The position numbers and the translations under genes are program-made. DNA of 64,000 nt from Azospirillum canadense. Lineage in GTDB: Bacteria; Pseudomonadota; Alphaproteobacteria; Azospirillales; Azospirillaceae. Below are positions 48,242-62,292 of the stretch, one piece after another. The stretch is taken from NCBI RefSeq assembly GCF_025961225.1, contig NZ_JAOQNG010000001.1, forward strand, positions 2,886,001 through 2,950,000. The letters run 5' to 3'. Positions within the stretch are counted from its first letter, which is position 1, and every line of letters starts with the position of its first letter. The notes under the pieces are model-generated. The model was not told where the DNA came from, did not search any database, and saw only the letters and a program-made list of their open reading frames with translations.

Positions 48242-49549
48242 TCAGCCGTTCTCCGCCAGCACCGACCCCGCCAGATAGAGCGACCCGCAGATCAGCACGC
48301 GCGCCGGCCCGGCTGGGGCGCGTTCCAACAGGTCGGCCAGCGCCGCCGCGACGTCCGGCGCGGAGGCAGAATCCGCGATGCCGCAGTCCCGGGTGGCCGC
48401 GGCGGTGTCCGCGGCGGACAGCGACGCCTCCTCGCCGGGGATCGCCACGGTGCGCGCGGCGGTGACGAAGGGCGCCAGAGGCTCCAAGAACTCCCGGGGC
48501 TCCTTGCTCGCCAGCATGCCGTAGACCAGCAGCAGCGGGCGCTTGGGGTCCTCCTGCGCCCAGGCGGCGGCCTGGACGGCCAGCGCCTCTCCCGCGGAGT
48601 CGTTGTGGCCGCCGTCCAGCCACAGCTCCCACCCCGCCGGCAGGCGCTCGGCCAGCGGACCGCGGGTCAGCCGCTGCAGGCGGGCGGGCCACTCCACGGC
48701 GGCGAGGCCACGGCGCACCGCGGCGTCGTCCACCTTCACCGGCAGGTGATCCAGGCAGGCCAGCGCCACGCCGGCGTTGACGATCTGATGCGCGCCGGCG
48801 AGGCCCGGCGGCGGCAGGTCGATGCGGCGCTGGGGGCTTTCGAAGCGGAAGCCGGTGGCGGTGGGGGTGACGCGCCAGCCGTGGATGGGGGCGCCGACCC
48901 TCGCCGCGTGGACCACCAGCGTGCCCATGGCCTCGTCGGACGGCTGCGGGAAGAGGACGGCGGGGACGCCCGGCTTGAAGATGCCGGCCTTCTCGCCCGC
49001 AATCGCCTCCAGTGTGTCGCCCAGGAACTGGCGGTGGTCGTAGGAGATGCGCGTGATCGCCGTGACCGCCGGCCGGTCGACCACGTTGGTCGCGTCCAGC
49101 CGCCCGCCGAGCCCGGTTTCCAGCAGCACGACGTCCGCCGGCTCCCGCGAGAAGGCCAGGAAGGCGGCGACGGTCGTCACCTCGAAGAAGGTGATCGGCG
49201 CGCCGGCGTTGGCGACTTCGCATTCTTCCAGCAGGGCGGCCAGCCGGTCGTCGTCGATCAGCCGGCCCGCCACCCGGATGCGCTCGTGGAAGCGGACGAG
49301 ATGCGGCGAGGTGTAGACGTGCACGCGCAGGCCCGCCGCCTCCAGCATCGCGCGCAGGAAGGCGACGGTGGACCCCTTGCCGTTGGTGCCGGCCACATGG
49401 ACCACCGGGGGCAGGCGCCGTTCCGGATGGTCCAGGGCGGCCAGCAGCCGGTGCACGCGGTCCAGCGACAGGTCGATGACCTTGGGGTGCAGACCCTTCA
49501 GGCGGTCGAGCACCGGGTCGGCGCGCGACCCCTCAGGCTTGGTCCCCAT
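48242..49549 (-). CDS. folC: Folylpolyglutamate synthase / dihydrofolate synthase
   Basis: A 435-residue Mur-ligase-family enzyme adding glutamate to dihydropteroate and folates. It has the ATP-binding HVAGTNGKGSTVAF loop, the TSPHLVRFHERIRV segment, ETGLGGRLDATNV, a lysine in GEKAGIFK and the C-terminal LDGGHNDSAG. Alphaproteobacterial folC commonly follows trpBA-accD, as here; accD ends 42 bp upstream. With folE (2668-3369) the window has two folate-pathway genes, not linked. Confidence 0.95.
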   Translation of the reverse strand: MGTKPEGSRADPVLDRLKGLHPKVIDLSLDRVHRLLAALDHPERRLPPVVHVAGTNGKGSTVAFLRAMLEAAGLRVHVYTSPHLVRFHERIRVAGRLIDDDRLAALLEECEVANAGAPITFFEVTTVAAFLAFSREPADVVLLETGLGGRLDATNVVDRPAVTAITRISYDHRQFLGDTLEAIAGEKAGIFKPGVPAVLFPQPSDEAMGTLVVHAARVGAPIHGWRVTPTATGFRFESPQRRIDLPPPGLAGAHQIVNAGVALACLDHLPVKVDDAAVRRGLAAVEWPARLQRLTRGPLAERLPAGWELWLDGGHNDSAGEALAVQAAAWAQEDPKRPLLLVYGMLASKEPREFLEPLAPFVTAARTVAIPGEEASLSAADTAAATRDCGIADSASAPDVAAALADLLERAPAGPARVLICGSLYLAGSVLAENG

Positions 49550-49591
49550 GGAACCGACGTCTCCCCTGTTCAGCCCGTCAGACCAGCCACA

Positions 49592-50599
49592 TCAAACCGG
49601 CTGTTCGGCGCCGGTCTTCTCCGCGCCCGCCTGGGGCGGGGTGGCATCCGGGGCCTCCGCCTGGACACGGGCCTTCTCCTCGGCGGCCGGCTGCGTGGTC
49701 GGCAGGATGGCGGGGACCTCGTCCAGGGACTCCGGCTCCGCCGGGACCAGGGACGTCTGCATCAGCAGGGCCAGCACGCGCGACAGGGTCGGGCGCAGGT
49801 CGCGGCGATGGACGACCATGTCGACCATGCCGTGCTCCAGCAGGTATTCGGAACGCTGGAAGCCCTCCGGCAGGGTCTCGCGGATCGTGCTCTCGATCAC
49901 GCGGGCGCCGGCAAAGCCGATCTGCGCGCCCTTCTCGGCGATGTGGATGTCGCCGATCATGGCGAAGGAGGCCGTGACGCCGCCGGTCGTCGGGTCGGTC
50001 AGGACCACGATGTAGGGCAGGCCGGCTTCCTTGACCATCTCCACCGCGATGGTGGTGCGCGGCATCTGCATCAGCGACAGGATGCCTTCCTGCATGCGCG
50101 CCCCGCCCGAGGCCGGGACGACGATCAGCGCGGCGTTCTGCGCGATGGCCGCGCGGGCCGCCGCCAGGAGCCCCTCGCCCACCGCGATGCCCATTGAGCC
50201 GCCCATGAAGCCGAAGTCGAAGGCCGCCACGACCGCCGGCTGCCCGCCGATCAGGCCGGAGCCGACGACGATGGCGTCATGCCGGCTGGTCTTCGACTGC
50301 GCCTCCTTCAGGCGGTCGGTGTAGCGCTTCTGGTCGCGGAACTTCAGCGGGTCGACCACGGTCTTCGGCAGCTCGATCGACTGGTACTCGCCCTCGTCGA
50401 ACATGGAGGCCAGACGCTTGATCGGGTCCAGCCGCATGTGGAAGCCGCAGTGCTGGCAGACGTTCAGGTTCTCTTCCAGGTCGCGGTGGAAGAGCATCGC
50501 CTCGCAGCTCGGGCACTTGTGCCAGAGGTTGTCCGGAACCTCCTTGCGGGCGTACAGGGCGCGGATCTTGGGGCGGACGTAGTTGGTGAGCCAGTTCAT
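49592..50599 (-). CDS. accD: Acetyl-CoA carboxylase carboxyltransferase subunit beta
   Basis: A 335-residue subunit that, with AccA, transfers CO2 from carboxybiotin to acetyl-CoA, the first step of fatty-acid synthesis. A four-cysteine zinc domain (CPSCEAML and CQHCGFH) and the crotonase-like carboxyltransferase core ([29 protein letters not shown]) are intact. The last 50 residues are a Pro/Ala/Glu tail variable in the family. It lies between trpA (65 bp upstream) and folC. Confidence 0.96.
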   Translation of the reverse strand: MNWLTNYVRPKIRALYARKEVPDNLWHKCPSCEAMLFHRDLEENLNVCQHCGFHMRLDPIKRLASMFDEGEYQSIELPKTVVDPLKFRDQKRYTDRLKEAQSKTSRHDAIVVGSGLIGGQPAVVAAFDFGFMGGSMGIAVGEGLLAAARAAIAQNAALIVVPASGGARMQEGILSLMQMPRTTIAVEMVKEAGLPYIVVLTDPTTGGVTASFAMIGDIHIAEKGAQIGFAGARVIESTIRETLPEGFQRSEYLLEHGMVDMVVHRRDLRPTLSRVLALLMQTSLVPAEPESLDEVPAILPTTQPAAEEKARVQAEAPDATPPQAGAEKTGAEQPV

Positions 50600-50664
50600 C
50601 GAAAGGTTTCCTGAATTCCCGCTTTCCGGGTTTGCCTTTGGCCAGTCTCGGTGCCGGTCTTGGT

Positions 50665-51501
50665 TCAGCCGCGCGCCCGGCGCACGCCGGCGGCAAGATC
50701 GCGCACGAAGCCCAGCACGTCCTCGACCAGACCCGGCCGGGCCTTGCCCGCGGCGTCCAGACCGTCGGCGATGCGGGTCACGATGGCGGAGCCGACCACC
50801 GCCGCGTCGGCGACGCGGGCGATGTTGGCGGCCTGCTCCGGCGTCTTGATGCCGAAGCCGACGGCGACCGGCAGGTCGGTGTGGCTCTTCAGCCGGTCCA
50901 CCGCGCCGGCCACGGCGGCGTTGTCGGCGCTGGCCGTGCCGGTGATGCCGGCGATCGACACGTAGTAGACGAAGCCCGAGGTGTTCTGCAGCACCGCCGG
51001 CAGACGCTTCTCATCCGTGGTCGGCGTCGCCAGGCGGATAAAGTTCACCCCGGCCTTCAGCGCCGGGATGCACAGCTCCTCGTCCTCTTCGGGCGGCAGG
51101 TCGACGATGATCAGCCCGTCCACCCCGGCCGCGACGGCGTCCGCCAGGAAGCGATCCACCCCGTAGGCGTGGATGGGGTTGTAATAGCCCATGAGGATGA
51201 CCGGCGTGTCGGCGTCCTTGGTCCGGAACCCGCGCACCAGATCCAGCGTCTTGCGCGCCGTGGTGCCGGCGTGCAGCGCGCGCAGGCTAGCCGCCTGGAT
51301 CGCCGGGCCGTCGGCCATCGGGTCGCTGAAGGGCAGGCCAAGCTCGATCAGGTCGGCGCCGGCGGCCGGCAGCCCGTCCAGCAGGGCGCGGCAGGTCTCC
51401 AGGTCCGGATCGCCGGCGGTGATGAAGGTGACGAGGCCGGCGCGGCCCTCCGCCTTCAGGGCGGCGAAACGCTTGGCAATACGACCTGATTCCGTGCTCA
51501 C
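50665..51501 (-). CDS. trpA: Tryptophan synthase alpha subunit
   Basis: A 278-residue TIM-barrel enzyme that cleaves indole-3-glycerol phosphate to indole. The catalytic glutamate and aspartate lie in [15 protein letters not shown], and phosphate-binding segments GITGTASAD and [11 protein letters not shown] are present. The GTG at 51501 overlaps the trpB stop (GTGA), which couples translation of the two subunits. Confidence 0.96.
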   Translation of the reverse strand: MSTESGRIAKRFAALKAEGRAGLVTFITAGDPDLETCRALLDGLPAAGADLIELGLPFSDPMADGPAIQAASLRALHAGTTARKTLDLVRGFRTKDADTPVILMGYYNPIHAYGVDRFLADAVAAGVDGLIIVDLPPEEDEELCIPALKAGVNFIRLATPTTDEKRLPAVLQNTSGFVYYVSIAGITGTASADNAAVAGAVDRLKSHTDLPVAVGFGIKTPEQAANIARVADAAVVGSAIVTRIADGLDAAGKARPGLVEDVLGFVRDLAAGVRRARG

Positions 51502-52715
51502 AGCTTCACTCCCAGATGCTCGGCGACGGAGAAGATGTCCTTGTCGCCGCGGCCCGACAGGCACAGCACCATCAGGTGGTCCTTCGGCAGTTTCGGGGCG
51601 CGCTTGACGATCTCCGCCAGCGCGTGCGCCGATTCCAGCGCTGGGATGATGCCCTCGGTGCGGGCGCAGAGCTGGAAGGCGTCCAGCGTCTCCTGGTCCG
51701 TGGCCGAGACGTACTCGACGCGGCCGATGTCGTGCAGCCAGCTGTGCTCAGGCCCGACGCCCGGATAGTCCAGGCCGGCGGAGATGGAGTGGCCCTCCAG
51801 GATCTGCCCGTCCTCGTCCTGCAGCAGGTAGGTGCGGTTGCCGTGCAGCACGCCGGGGCGCCCGCCGGTGATGGAGGCGGCGTGCGCCAGCGGGCCCTTG
51901 TCGATGCCGTGGCCGGCGGCCTCGACCGCGACCATCTTCACCGTCGGCTCGTCCAGGAAGGGGTGGAACAGGCCGATGGCGTTCGACCCGCCGCCGACGC
52001 AGGCGACCAGGCTGTCCGGCAGCCGGCCCTCCAGCTCCTGCATCTGGGTGCGCACCTCGTCGCCGATAACCGACTGGAAGTCGCGGACCATGGCGGGGTA
52101 CGGGTGCGGGCCGGCGGCCGTGCCGATCAGGTAGTAGGTGTCGGCGACGTTGGTGACCCAGTCGCGCAGCGCTTCGTTCATCGCGTCCTTCAGCGTCCGG
52201 GCGCCGGAGGTGACGGGCACGACCTCCGCCCCCAGCAGCTTCATGCGGAAGACGTTCGGCTGCTGCCGGGCGATGTCGGTCTCGCCCATGTAGATGACGC
52301 ATGGCATGTCGTAGAGCGCGCAAACCGTCGCGGTCGCCACGCCGTGCTGGCCGGCGCCCGTCTCGGCGATGATCCGCTTCTTGCCCATGCGCCGGGCCAG
52401 CAGGATCTGCCCGATGCAATTATTGATCTTGTGCGCGCCGGTGTGGTTCAGCTCCTCGCGCTTGAAGTAGATCTTGGCACCGCCCAGCATCTCCGTCAGG
52501 CGTTCCGCGTAGTAGAGCGGATTCGGCCGGCCCACATACTGCTTGAGCTGCTGGCGAATTTCGCCCTCGAAGGCGGGGTCCGCCTTCGCTTCCTTGTAGG
52601 CCTTCTCCACCTCAAGGATCAGCGGCATCAGCGTTTCAGCGACGAAGCGGCCGCCATAGATTCCGAAATGCCCACGCTCGTCGGGGCCGGAACGGTATGT
52701 GTTGGGTCTGGTCAT
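51498..52715 (-). CDS. trpB: Tryptophan synthase beta subunit
   Basis: A 405-residue PLP enzyme joining indole and serine. The PLP lysine is in HTGAHKINN, the phosphate-binding loop is GGGSNAIG, and [10 protein letters not shown] and GRGDKD are intact. ATG 52715 begins the standard N terminus. trpF, the usual upstream neighbour in related genomes, is absent; the upstream gene is a binding protein on the same strand. Confidence 0.97.
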   Translation of the reverse strand: MTRPNTYRSGPDERGHFGIYGGRFVAETLMPLILEVEKAYKEAKADPAFEGEIRQQLKQYVGRPNPLYYAERLTEMLGGAKIYFKREELNHTGAHKINNCIGQILLARRMGKKRIIAETGAGQHGVATATVCALYDMPCVIYMGETDIARQQPNVFRMKLLGAEVVPVTSGARTLKDAMNEALRDWVTNVADTYYLIGTAAGPHPYPAMVRDFQSVIGDEVRTQMQELEGRLPDSLVACVGGGSNAIGLFHPFLDEPTVKMVAVEAAGHGIDKGPLAHAASITGGRPGVLHGNRTYLLQDEDGQILEGHSISAGLDYPGVGPEHSWLHDIGRVEYVSATDQETLDAFQLCARTEGIIPALESAHALAEIVKRAPKLPKDHLMVLCLSGRGDKDIFSVAEHLGVKL

Positions 52716-52861
52716 GGCCTGGAAAACTGCCTGAAGCGGGTACGAGGGCGCCCGGAAGGCGCCACCATAGCGGCGCGGCGCCCGGATTTGAAGCGTTCGC
52801 CGCGCGTCATGTCGACATCGCCCCCAAGATGGGGACGGGACGGAGCCGGGCAAGGGGGGCC

Positions 52862-53920
52862 TCACCCTCCCAGCGGCGGCGCGAACATCAGGCCGCCCTT
52901 GCTCCACAGCGCGTTCAGCCCCCGCTCGATGCCGAGCGGGGAGCCGGCGCCGAGGTGGCGGTCGAAGATCTCGCCGTAGTTCCCGACCTGGGTGATCACC
53001 CGCAACCCCCAGCCGTCGTCGAGGCCGAGTCCCCAGCCGAGCCCCGGCGTCGCGCCCAGAAGCTTGCGCACCTCCACGTCCACCGTGTCCTCCTTCACCG
53101 CCGCGGCGTTGGCGGCGGTGACGCCCTTCTCCTCGGCCAGGACGGTCGCCAGGAAGACCCAGCGCACGATGTCGAACCAGCGCTTCTCCCCGGTCCGCAC
53201 CATGGGCCCCAGCGGCTCCTTGGAGATGGTCTCCGGCAGGATGACGTAATCGTTGCTGTCCGGGGCCATCAGGCGCCGCTGGGCGTACAGGCTCATGCGG
53301 TCGCTGCTGAACAGGTCGCAATGGTGGTTGAAGAAGGCGGAGGTCGCCCCCTCGTCGGAGCGCACCCGCTTCAATGTGAGGCGCGCCCCGCTGCGGGCCA
53401 TCCAGTCCTCCAGGTTGCGCAGGGAGGTGGTCTGCTCGATCGCGCAGACCGACGTCGTGGTCTTCGCAAGGTCGTCGAGATGCGCGACACCAAGCGACCG
53501 GTGGGCGATGAAGCCCTGGCCGTCGAACAGGTAGACCGTCGGGAAATCCACCCCGAAGGCGGCGTCCCGCTGCAGCGTCCAGGTGGTGCCCTCCATGACC
53601 ACGTCCACCTCGCCGTTGCGCAGGATGGCGAAGCGGTTCTCGGCATTGGCCTCCACGAACTCGACGCGGTCGGCGCTGCCGGTGACGGCGGCGGCCAGCG
53701 ACCGGCACATGTCGGCGAAGAACCCCCGCCAGCGCCCGGATTCGTCCAGGATGGACAGCCCGCTCCCGCGCGAGGTGACGCCGCAGCGCAGGACCCCCGC
53801 CTCCTGCACGGCCGCCAGGGTGTCGGCCCGCGCCGGCCGGCCGGGAAGCGCCCCGAGCACCGCAAGCTCGAGGACGGCGACCCCGAGAACCATCCCGGCA
53901 AGAGCCCGGACCAACCGCAT
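52862..53920 (-). CDS. Amino-acid ABC transporter binding protein (family 3, AapJ-like)
   Basis: A 352-residue periplasmic protein with a signal peptide (about 1-33, cleaved near ARADT). It resembles the general L-amino-acid binding proteins AapJ/Bzt[45 protein letters not shown], and [20 protein letters not shown], read as [16 protein letters not shown]. No permease or ATPase genes are adjacent, so it is an orphan component. ATG 53920 follows GGGGAGGGG. Confidence 0.88.
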   Translation of the reverse strand: MRLVRALAGMVLGVAVLELAVLGALPGRPARADTLAAVQEAGVLRCGVTSRGSGLSILDESGRWRGFFADMCRSLAAAVTGSADRVEFVEANAENRFAILRNGEVDVVMEGTTWTLQRDAAFGVDFPTVYLFDGQGFIAHRSLGVAHLDDLAKTTTSVCAIEQTTSLRNLEDWMARSGARLTLKRVRSDEGATSAFFNHHCDLFSSDRMSLYAQRRLMAPDSNDYVILPETISKEPLGPMVRTGEKRWFDIVRWVFLATVLAEEKGVTAANAAAVKEDTVDVEVRKLLGATPGLGWGLGLDDGWGLRVITQVGNYGEIFDRHLGAGSPLGIERGLNALWSKGGLMFAPPLGG

Positions 53921-54101
53921 CGCCCCTCCCCGACCCGCAACATCCCTTGTCCCAGAATCTTGCGGGCAACCGGCGCGGGTCAAGCGCCCGTTCCGGGAGG
54001 TCGCTTCTGGGGGCCGGTTTGCGCGGCGGCGGCGCAACGTGCTATCTGACGGGGGTGACCGGTCGGGTTGACACCGGTGGGGTTGACAGGGGGACAGGGG
54101 C

Positions 54102-57785
<3,684 letters not shown>

Positions 57786-57913
57786 CGGCCCGTGGTGGAG
57801 GGACGGCCGCCGGCCGCTACCCTTTCGCGATATGTCGCCTGGAACGTCGAACACCATCCATCGCGCCCGGCTGTTGGACTTTCGTCGCGCCCTTCCCAAC
57901 CTAAAATTTCCGA

Positions 57914-60415
57914 ATGACCAGTGCGGATCGCCGGAAACGGGTTCACCTCTCCGAAAGTGGCACCACCCGCCGCCCTGCCTTGTCCCGCCGAAGGGCGTGG
58001 ACTAGTCTCTGGCTCGTGAACGCGTTTACCAAACCATACGCCCTGGCTGCGCTCGGGCTGGCGGTGGGACTCGGCTTATCGGCCGGGCCGTCCTCCTCGC
58101 CGTTCGCCCTGGGATTCGCCGGCGTGCTCGGGGCCGCGGGCTTTGGCGGGTTGTTTTGGAACGCCAAGGAAAACCGCCGCCGCGCCGACAAGCTGTCGGC
58201 CGACATCGCCCGGCTGGAGGCGCTGCTGGCCGCCAGCCCGCACCCCTGGTGCGCCTGGAACGCGCAGGGCCTGTCCGCGGCGGCGCCGGACTGCGCGGCC
58301 CTGCTCGGCACCGTCCCGGAGGGCGATCTCGCCGCCGCCTTCGCCACCGCCGATGCCCCCCGAGTCGCGGAGGCGATGCGCCGGCTGCGGGACCGGGGGG
58401 AGGGCTTCCGGATCGAGGCGACGGCGCGCAACGGGCGGAAAATCCTGCTGTCCGGCCGGCGTTCCGGCGGCGGACCGCCGGGTGGCCTGCCCGCGGCGGA
58501 CGAACCGGCGGGGCACCAGGACGTGGTCTGGCTGGAGGACGTCACCGACCGCTGCACCGAGCGCGACGATCTGACGCAGGGGCGTGTGGACGCCGAGTCG
58601 GCGCTGGCGGAATTACGGGCGGCGGCGGACGCCCTGCCGGTGCCCGTGTGGCTGCGCCGGGCGGACCTGGGGCTCGCCTGGTGCAACCGGGCCTACGCCC
58701 GCGCCGTGGATTCCGACCCTGCCTCCGCCCTATCCGCGCAGGCGGAGTTAGCCTCCGCCACCGCCGGGCGGGCGCTGGCCGAGCGGGCGCGGACGGGCGG
58801 CGTCGCCCAATCGGAGCGGGTGACGGTGGTCGTCGGCACGGAACGGCGCCTGCTGGAGGTGACGGAGGCCCCGCTGCCCGCCCCGGACGGCGGGGGCACG
58901 CTGGTGGTCGGCTACGCGCTCGACCTCACCGCGGTGGAGGAGATGCGGGCGGAACTGGGCCGTCACCTCGCCGCCCATGGCGAGGTGCTGGAGCGGCTGG
59001 GGGCGGCCATCGCCATCTTCGGGCCGGACACGCGCCTGACCTTCTTCAACCAGGCCTACGCCCGCCTGTGGGAGCTGGAGGAGGTCTGGCTGCGCAACCA
59101 GCCGACTCACGCCGAGATCCTGGAGGAGCTGCGCGCCCGCCGCCGCCTGCCGGAATACGCCGATTACCAGAGCTACAAGCGCGAACGGCTCGGCCGCTAC
59201 ACCCGCCTGCTGGAGCCGGTGGAGGAGATGCTGCACCTGCCCGACGGCACCACCCTGCGCAGCCTCGCCGCCCCGCACCCCATGGGCGGGCTGATGCTGA
59301 TCATGGAGGACGTGACCAACACGCTGGCGCTGGAGTCCTCTTACAACACGCTCATCGCCGTCCAGCAGGAGACGCTGGACAACCTTGCGGAGGGCATCGC
59401 GGTGTTCGGCGGCGACGGGCGGCTGAAGCTGTCCAACCCCGCCTTCGCCCGCATCTGGGACCTGCACGAGGACGACCTGCACGGCGAGCCGCACATCTCC
59501 GACCTGTTCGAGCGGATGCGCCCCTTCCTGGAGAACGGCGGCGACTGGGACAGCCTGAAGGACGAGATGATCGGCGCCACGCTGGAACGCGCCGTGCGCT
59601 CCGGCCGGCTGGAGCGCGCAGACGGTTCGGTCGTGGAGTTCGCCACCCTGCCGCTGCCCGACGGGGCGGTGCTGAACAGCTACCTCGACGTCACCGACAG
59701 CGCCCGGCTGGAGCAGGCGTTGCGCGCCTCCAACGCCGCGCTGGAGGCCGCCGACCAGCTGAAGTCGGAGTTCATCGCCAACGTCTCCCACCACCTGCGC
59801 ACGCCGCTGAACGGCATCATCGGCTTCGGCGAGGTCCTGGCGAACCAGTATTTCGGGGAGCTGAACCCGCGCCAGATGGAATACGTCAAGGGCGTGCTGA
59901 ACGCCGGGGAGCGGCTGCTGGCGCTGATCGACGACGTGGTGGACATGACCAGCCTCGGCGCCGGCGTCACCACGCTGGAGCGCGGTGCGGTGGACGTGCC
60001 CGACCTTCTGGGCACGGTGGCGGAGCTGACGCGCGAATGGGCGCGGCGCGAGGGCCTGCGTCTCGACCTCTCCGCCCCGGCCGCGCTGGGGGAACTGGAA
60101 GGCGACGCGCGGCGGCTGAAGCAGGCGCTTTTCACGCTGGTGGTCGGCGCCATCCGCCACCCGCCGGGTGACAAGCGCATCCTCCTGGCCGGAGAGCGCA
60201 CCGCGACGTCGCTGGTGGTGACCATCGGCAGCGCCGCCCCGCCCGACGCAACGGCTATGCCGTCCCGTTACGACCGCACCGACCCGCGGGGTGCGGCGGC
60301 GCTCGGCCTGTCGCTGGTCCGCAACGTGATGGAATTGCACGGCGGCCGCCTGGAAGTCGAGGAATGGATGGGCGACGGCGCCCGCTTCCGCTGCATCCTG
60401 CCGATACGGCCGTAA
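57914..60415 (+). CDS. PAS-domain histidine kinase with degenerate ATP-binding domain
   Basis: An 833-residue protein. Two hydrophobic segments near the N terminus (about 40-77) are followed by several PAS-like regions and a HisKA domain with the phospho-acceptor box FIANVSHHLRTPLNG. The ATPase domain is eroded: the N-box asparagine is replaced (LVVGAIRHPPG), no DxGxG G1 box is visible, and only a GLSLVRNVMELHGG G2-like segment remains. It may be a pseudokinase or phosphatase-type protein, comparable in concept to Caulobacter DivL, though that protein differs. The start is uncertain: ATG 57914 or GTG 58017. Confidence 0.85.
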   Translation: MTSADRRKRVHLSESGTTRRPALSRRRAWTSLWLVNAFTKPYALAALGLAVGLGLSAGPSSSPFALGFAGVLGAAGFGGLFWNAKENRRRADKLSADIARLEALLAASPHPWCAWNAQGLSAAAPDCAALLGTVPEGDLAAAFATADAPRVAEAMRRLRDRGEGFRIEATARNGRKILLSGRRSGGGPPGGLPAADEPAGHQDVVWLEDVTDRCTERDDLTQGRVDAESALAELRAAADALPVPVWLRRADLGLAWCNRAYARAVDSDPASALSAQAELASATAGRALAERARTGGVAQSERVTVVVGTERRLLEVTEAPLPAPDGGGTLVVGYALDLTAVEEMRAELGRHLAAHGEVLERLGAAIAIFGPDTRLTFFNQAYARLWELEEVWLRNQPTHAEILEELRARRRLPEYADYQSYKRERLGRYTRLLEPVEEMLHLPDGTTLRSLAAPHPMGGLMLIMEDVTNTLALESSYNTLIAVQQETLDNLAEGIAVFGGDGRLKLSNPAFARIWDLHEDDLHGEPHISDLFERMRPFLENGGDWDSLKDEMIGATLERAVRSGRLERADGSVVEFATLPLPDGAVLNSYLDVTDSARLEQALRASNAALEAADQLKSEFIANVSHHLRTPLNGIIGFGEVLANQYFGELNPRQMEYVKGVLNAGERLLALIDDVVDMTSLGAGVTTLERGAVDVPDLLGTVAELTREWARREGLRLDLSAPAALGELEGDARRLKQALFTLVVGAIRHPPGDKRILLAGERTATSLVVTIGSAAPPDATAMPSRYDRTDPRGAAALGLSLVRNVMELHGGRLEVEEWMGDGARFRCILPIRP

Positions 60416-60427
60416 CCTACGGCCCCC

Positions 60428-61831
60428 TCACCCCTGCCGCCGCCGCGCCTCTCCGAACGGCTGCTCTTCCCGACCGACCGGGGCGGCGGCCGGCTGCACG
60501 GACGCGGAGGCCGGGCTGTCCCGCGTGATCAGCCGCGCGCCGCGCTGGTAGGTGGCGTAGCGCCACAGCCACTGCAGGGTCACCAGCACGCGCTTCTGGA
60601 AGCCGACCAGCAGGTAGACGTGGATGATGGCCCACAGCACCCAGGCGAACCAGCCCTTCAGGTGACGCCTGCCGAAGTCGAAGACGGCGGCGCTGCGCCC
60701 GACGATCGCCGTGTTGCCGCGGTTGTGGAAATGGAAGGGCTCCATGGGCTGGCCGCGCAGCAGGTTGGCCTCCAGCGCCGCGCCCAGATGCTCGCCCTGC
60801 TGCTTGGCGACCTGGGCGAGGCCCGGCAGCGGCTTGCCGTCGTCGCCGGCCAGCGTCGCCGTGTCGCCCAGCGCGTAGACGTCCGGCACGCCCGGCACGG
60901 ACATGTCGGCGTTGACCGGGATGCGCCCGGCCCGGTCGGTGTCCACCCCCAGCCACCGCCCGGCGGGCGAGGCCTTGACGCCGGCGCCCCAGACGATGGT
61001 CCCCGCGGGGATGAAGCGCCCGGCCACGGTCGCCCCCTCCGGCGTGATCGACTCCACCGCCTGGCCAGTCAGCACCACCACGCCCAGTTCCTCCAGCTTG
61101 CGGCGGGCGTAGGTGGCGAGGTCGTCGGGGAAGCTCGCCAGGATGCGCGGCCCGGCCTCCACCAGCAGCACCTTGGCGGCGCGCGGGTCGATGCGGCGGA
61201 AGTCCTTGGCCAGCGCGTGGCGCGCCAGTTCGGCGATGGAGCCCGCCATCTCCACCCCCGTCGGCCCGCCGCCGACGATGATGGAGGTCATCAGCGCCTT
61301 CTGCCGCTCGGGGTCGTCGCACATCTCCGCCTGCTCGAAGCTCATCAGCAGGCGGGCGCGGATGCGGCGGGCGTTCTCGATGGTCTTCAGGCCGGGCGCG
61401 ATCGCCGCCCAGTCGTCGTGCCCGAAATAGCTGTAGGAGGAGCCCGTCGCCAGCACCAGCCGGTCATAGGAAACGAAGCTGCCGTCGGCCAGCATCACCC
61501 GCTTCTGCGCTTGGTCAATGCCCGTCACCTCCCCCATCAGCACGTCGATGTTCGGGTGCCGGCTGAGGATGCGCCGGATCGGCTCCGCGATGTCGGCGGG
61601 GGAGAGGGCGGCGGTCGCCACTTGGTACAGCAGCGGCACGAACAGATGGTAGTTGTGCCGGTCGATGACCGTAACGCGGATGTTGGTGCCGCCGAGCGAC
61701 CCCGCGCAGGCGAGGCCGCCGAACCCGGCCCCCACGATCACCACATGCGGGCGGCTGTCCACGGGCGCTGGCGTTCGGTCGAGCTGGGGCACGGCACGGT
61801 CCCTCCGGTCGGTCGGGGTCTCGACGAACAA
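60428..61831 (-). CDS. ndh: Type II NADH dehydrogenase (NDH-2)
   Basis: A 467-residue flavoprotein that transfers electrons from NADH to quinone without pumping protons. The FAD-binding VVIVGAGFGGL is near residue 30 and the NAD-binding IIVGGGPTGVEMAG near 190. YALGDTATL and the AKQQGEHLG helix are typical of NDH-2. The C terminus has hydrophobic WFAWVLWAIIHVYLLVGF for membrane attachment and then a Pro/Ala tail. It converges on the PAS kinase 12 bp away. Confidence 0.93.
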   Translation of the reverse strand: MFVETPTDRRDRAVPQLDRTPAPVDSRPHVVIVGAGFGGLACAGSLGGTNIRVTVIDRHNYHLFVPLLYQVATAALSPADIAEPIRRILSRHPNIDVLMGEVTGIDQAQKRVMLADGSFVSYDRLVLATGSSYSYFGHDDWAAIAPGLKTIENARRIRARLLMSFEQAEMCDDPERQKALMTSIIVGGGPTGVEMAGSIAELARHALAKDFRRIDPRAAKVLLVEAGPRILASFPDDLATYARRKLEELGVVVLTGQAVESITPEGATVAGRFIPAGTIVWGAGVKASPAGRWLGVDTDRAGRIPVNADMSVPGVPDVYALGDTATLAGDDGKPLPGLAQVAKQQGEHLGAALEANLLRGQPMEPFHFHNRGNTAIVGRSAAVFDFGRRHLKGWFAWVLWAIIHVYLLVGFQKRVLVTLQWLWRYATYQRGARLITRDSPASASVQPAAAPVGREEQPFGEARRRQG

Positions 61832-61872
61832 CCGGCGGCGGGGTGCTTATGTTGCGGTGCGTCGTGGCGCGC

Positions 61873-62223
61873 TCAGGGATGCGCCATCAGGTAGCGCATG
61901 GTCGTCAGCAGGATACCGGTCATGACGACCAGCATACCGCCCAGCTTGATGGTCATCCGCTGCTCAATCTGCTTCAACTCGGCCCGCAGACCGTTCTCAA
62001 CAAGCCGAAGTTCGGATTTCACGCCCGTGACCGTCGACTCGACACCGACAAGCCCGGCTTTCGACTCCGCCCTCGGCTCGGCAATCAACGTCTCCAGCCG
62101 GTGCTCGACCCGCTCCACGTCCGCCTTGCTCGCGGCTTGGCTATCCATGAAATCGGCCAGAGCCTCCACCTGCTCGGAAGAAAAGCCGGCCTTCTGGAGC
62201 TTCAGGATGGCGGACGCGCTCAC
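61873..62223 (-). CDS. Coiled-coil protein with C-terminal membrane helix (DUF1640-like)
   Basis: A 116-residue protein resembling DUF1640/CCDC90-type proteins: ILKLQKAGFSSEQVEALADF at the start, a long charged coiled coil, and a C-terminal helix LGGMLVVMTGILLTTMRYLM. GTG 62223 is preferred because GGGAGG lies just upstream. Bacterial members often lie on or near mobile elements or phages and have no proven role. It is 41 bp upstream of ndh in the same direction. Confidence 0.8.
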   Translation of the reverse strand: MSASAILKLQKAGFSSEQVEALADFMDSQAASKADVERVEHRLETLIAEPRAESKAGLVGVESTVTGVKSELRLVENGLRAELKQIEQRMTIKLGGMLVVMTGILLTTMRYLMAHP

Positions 62224-62292
62224 CAAACCTCCCGGACATTGCGGATCAACACGCACCTACAATAGGGCGGCCCCTCCGTCCGGTAAAGCCCC

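Noticed and set aside
58156..60171. Long plus-strand frame in another register over the PAS kinase gene
   Set aside because: Its Arg/Pro/Gly-rich product has no domain; the chosen frame has PAS and HisKA signatures.
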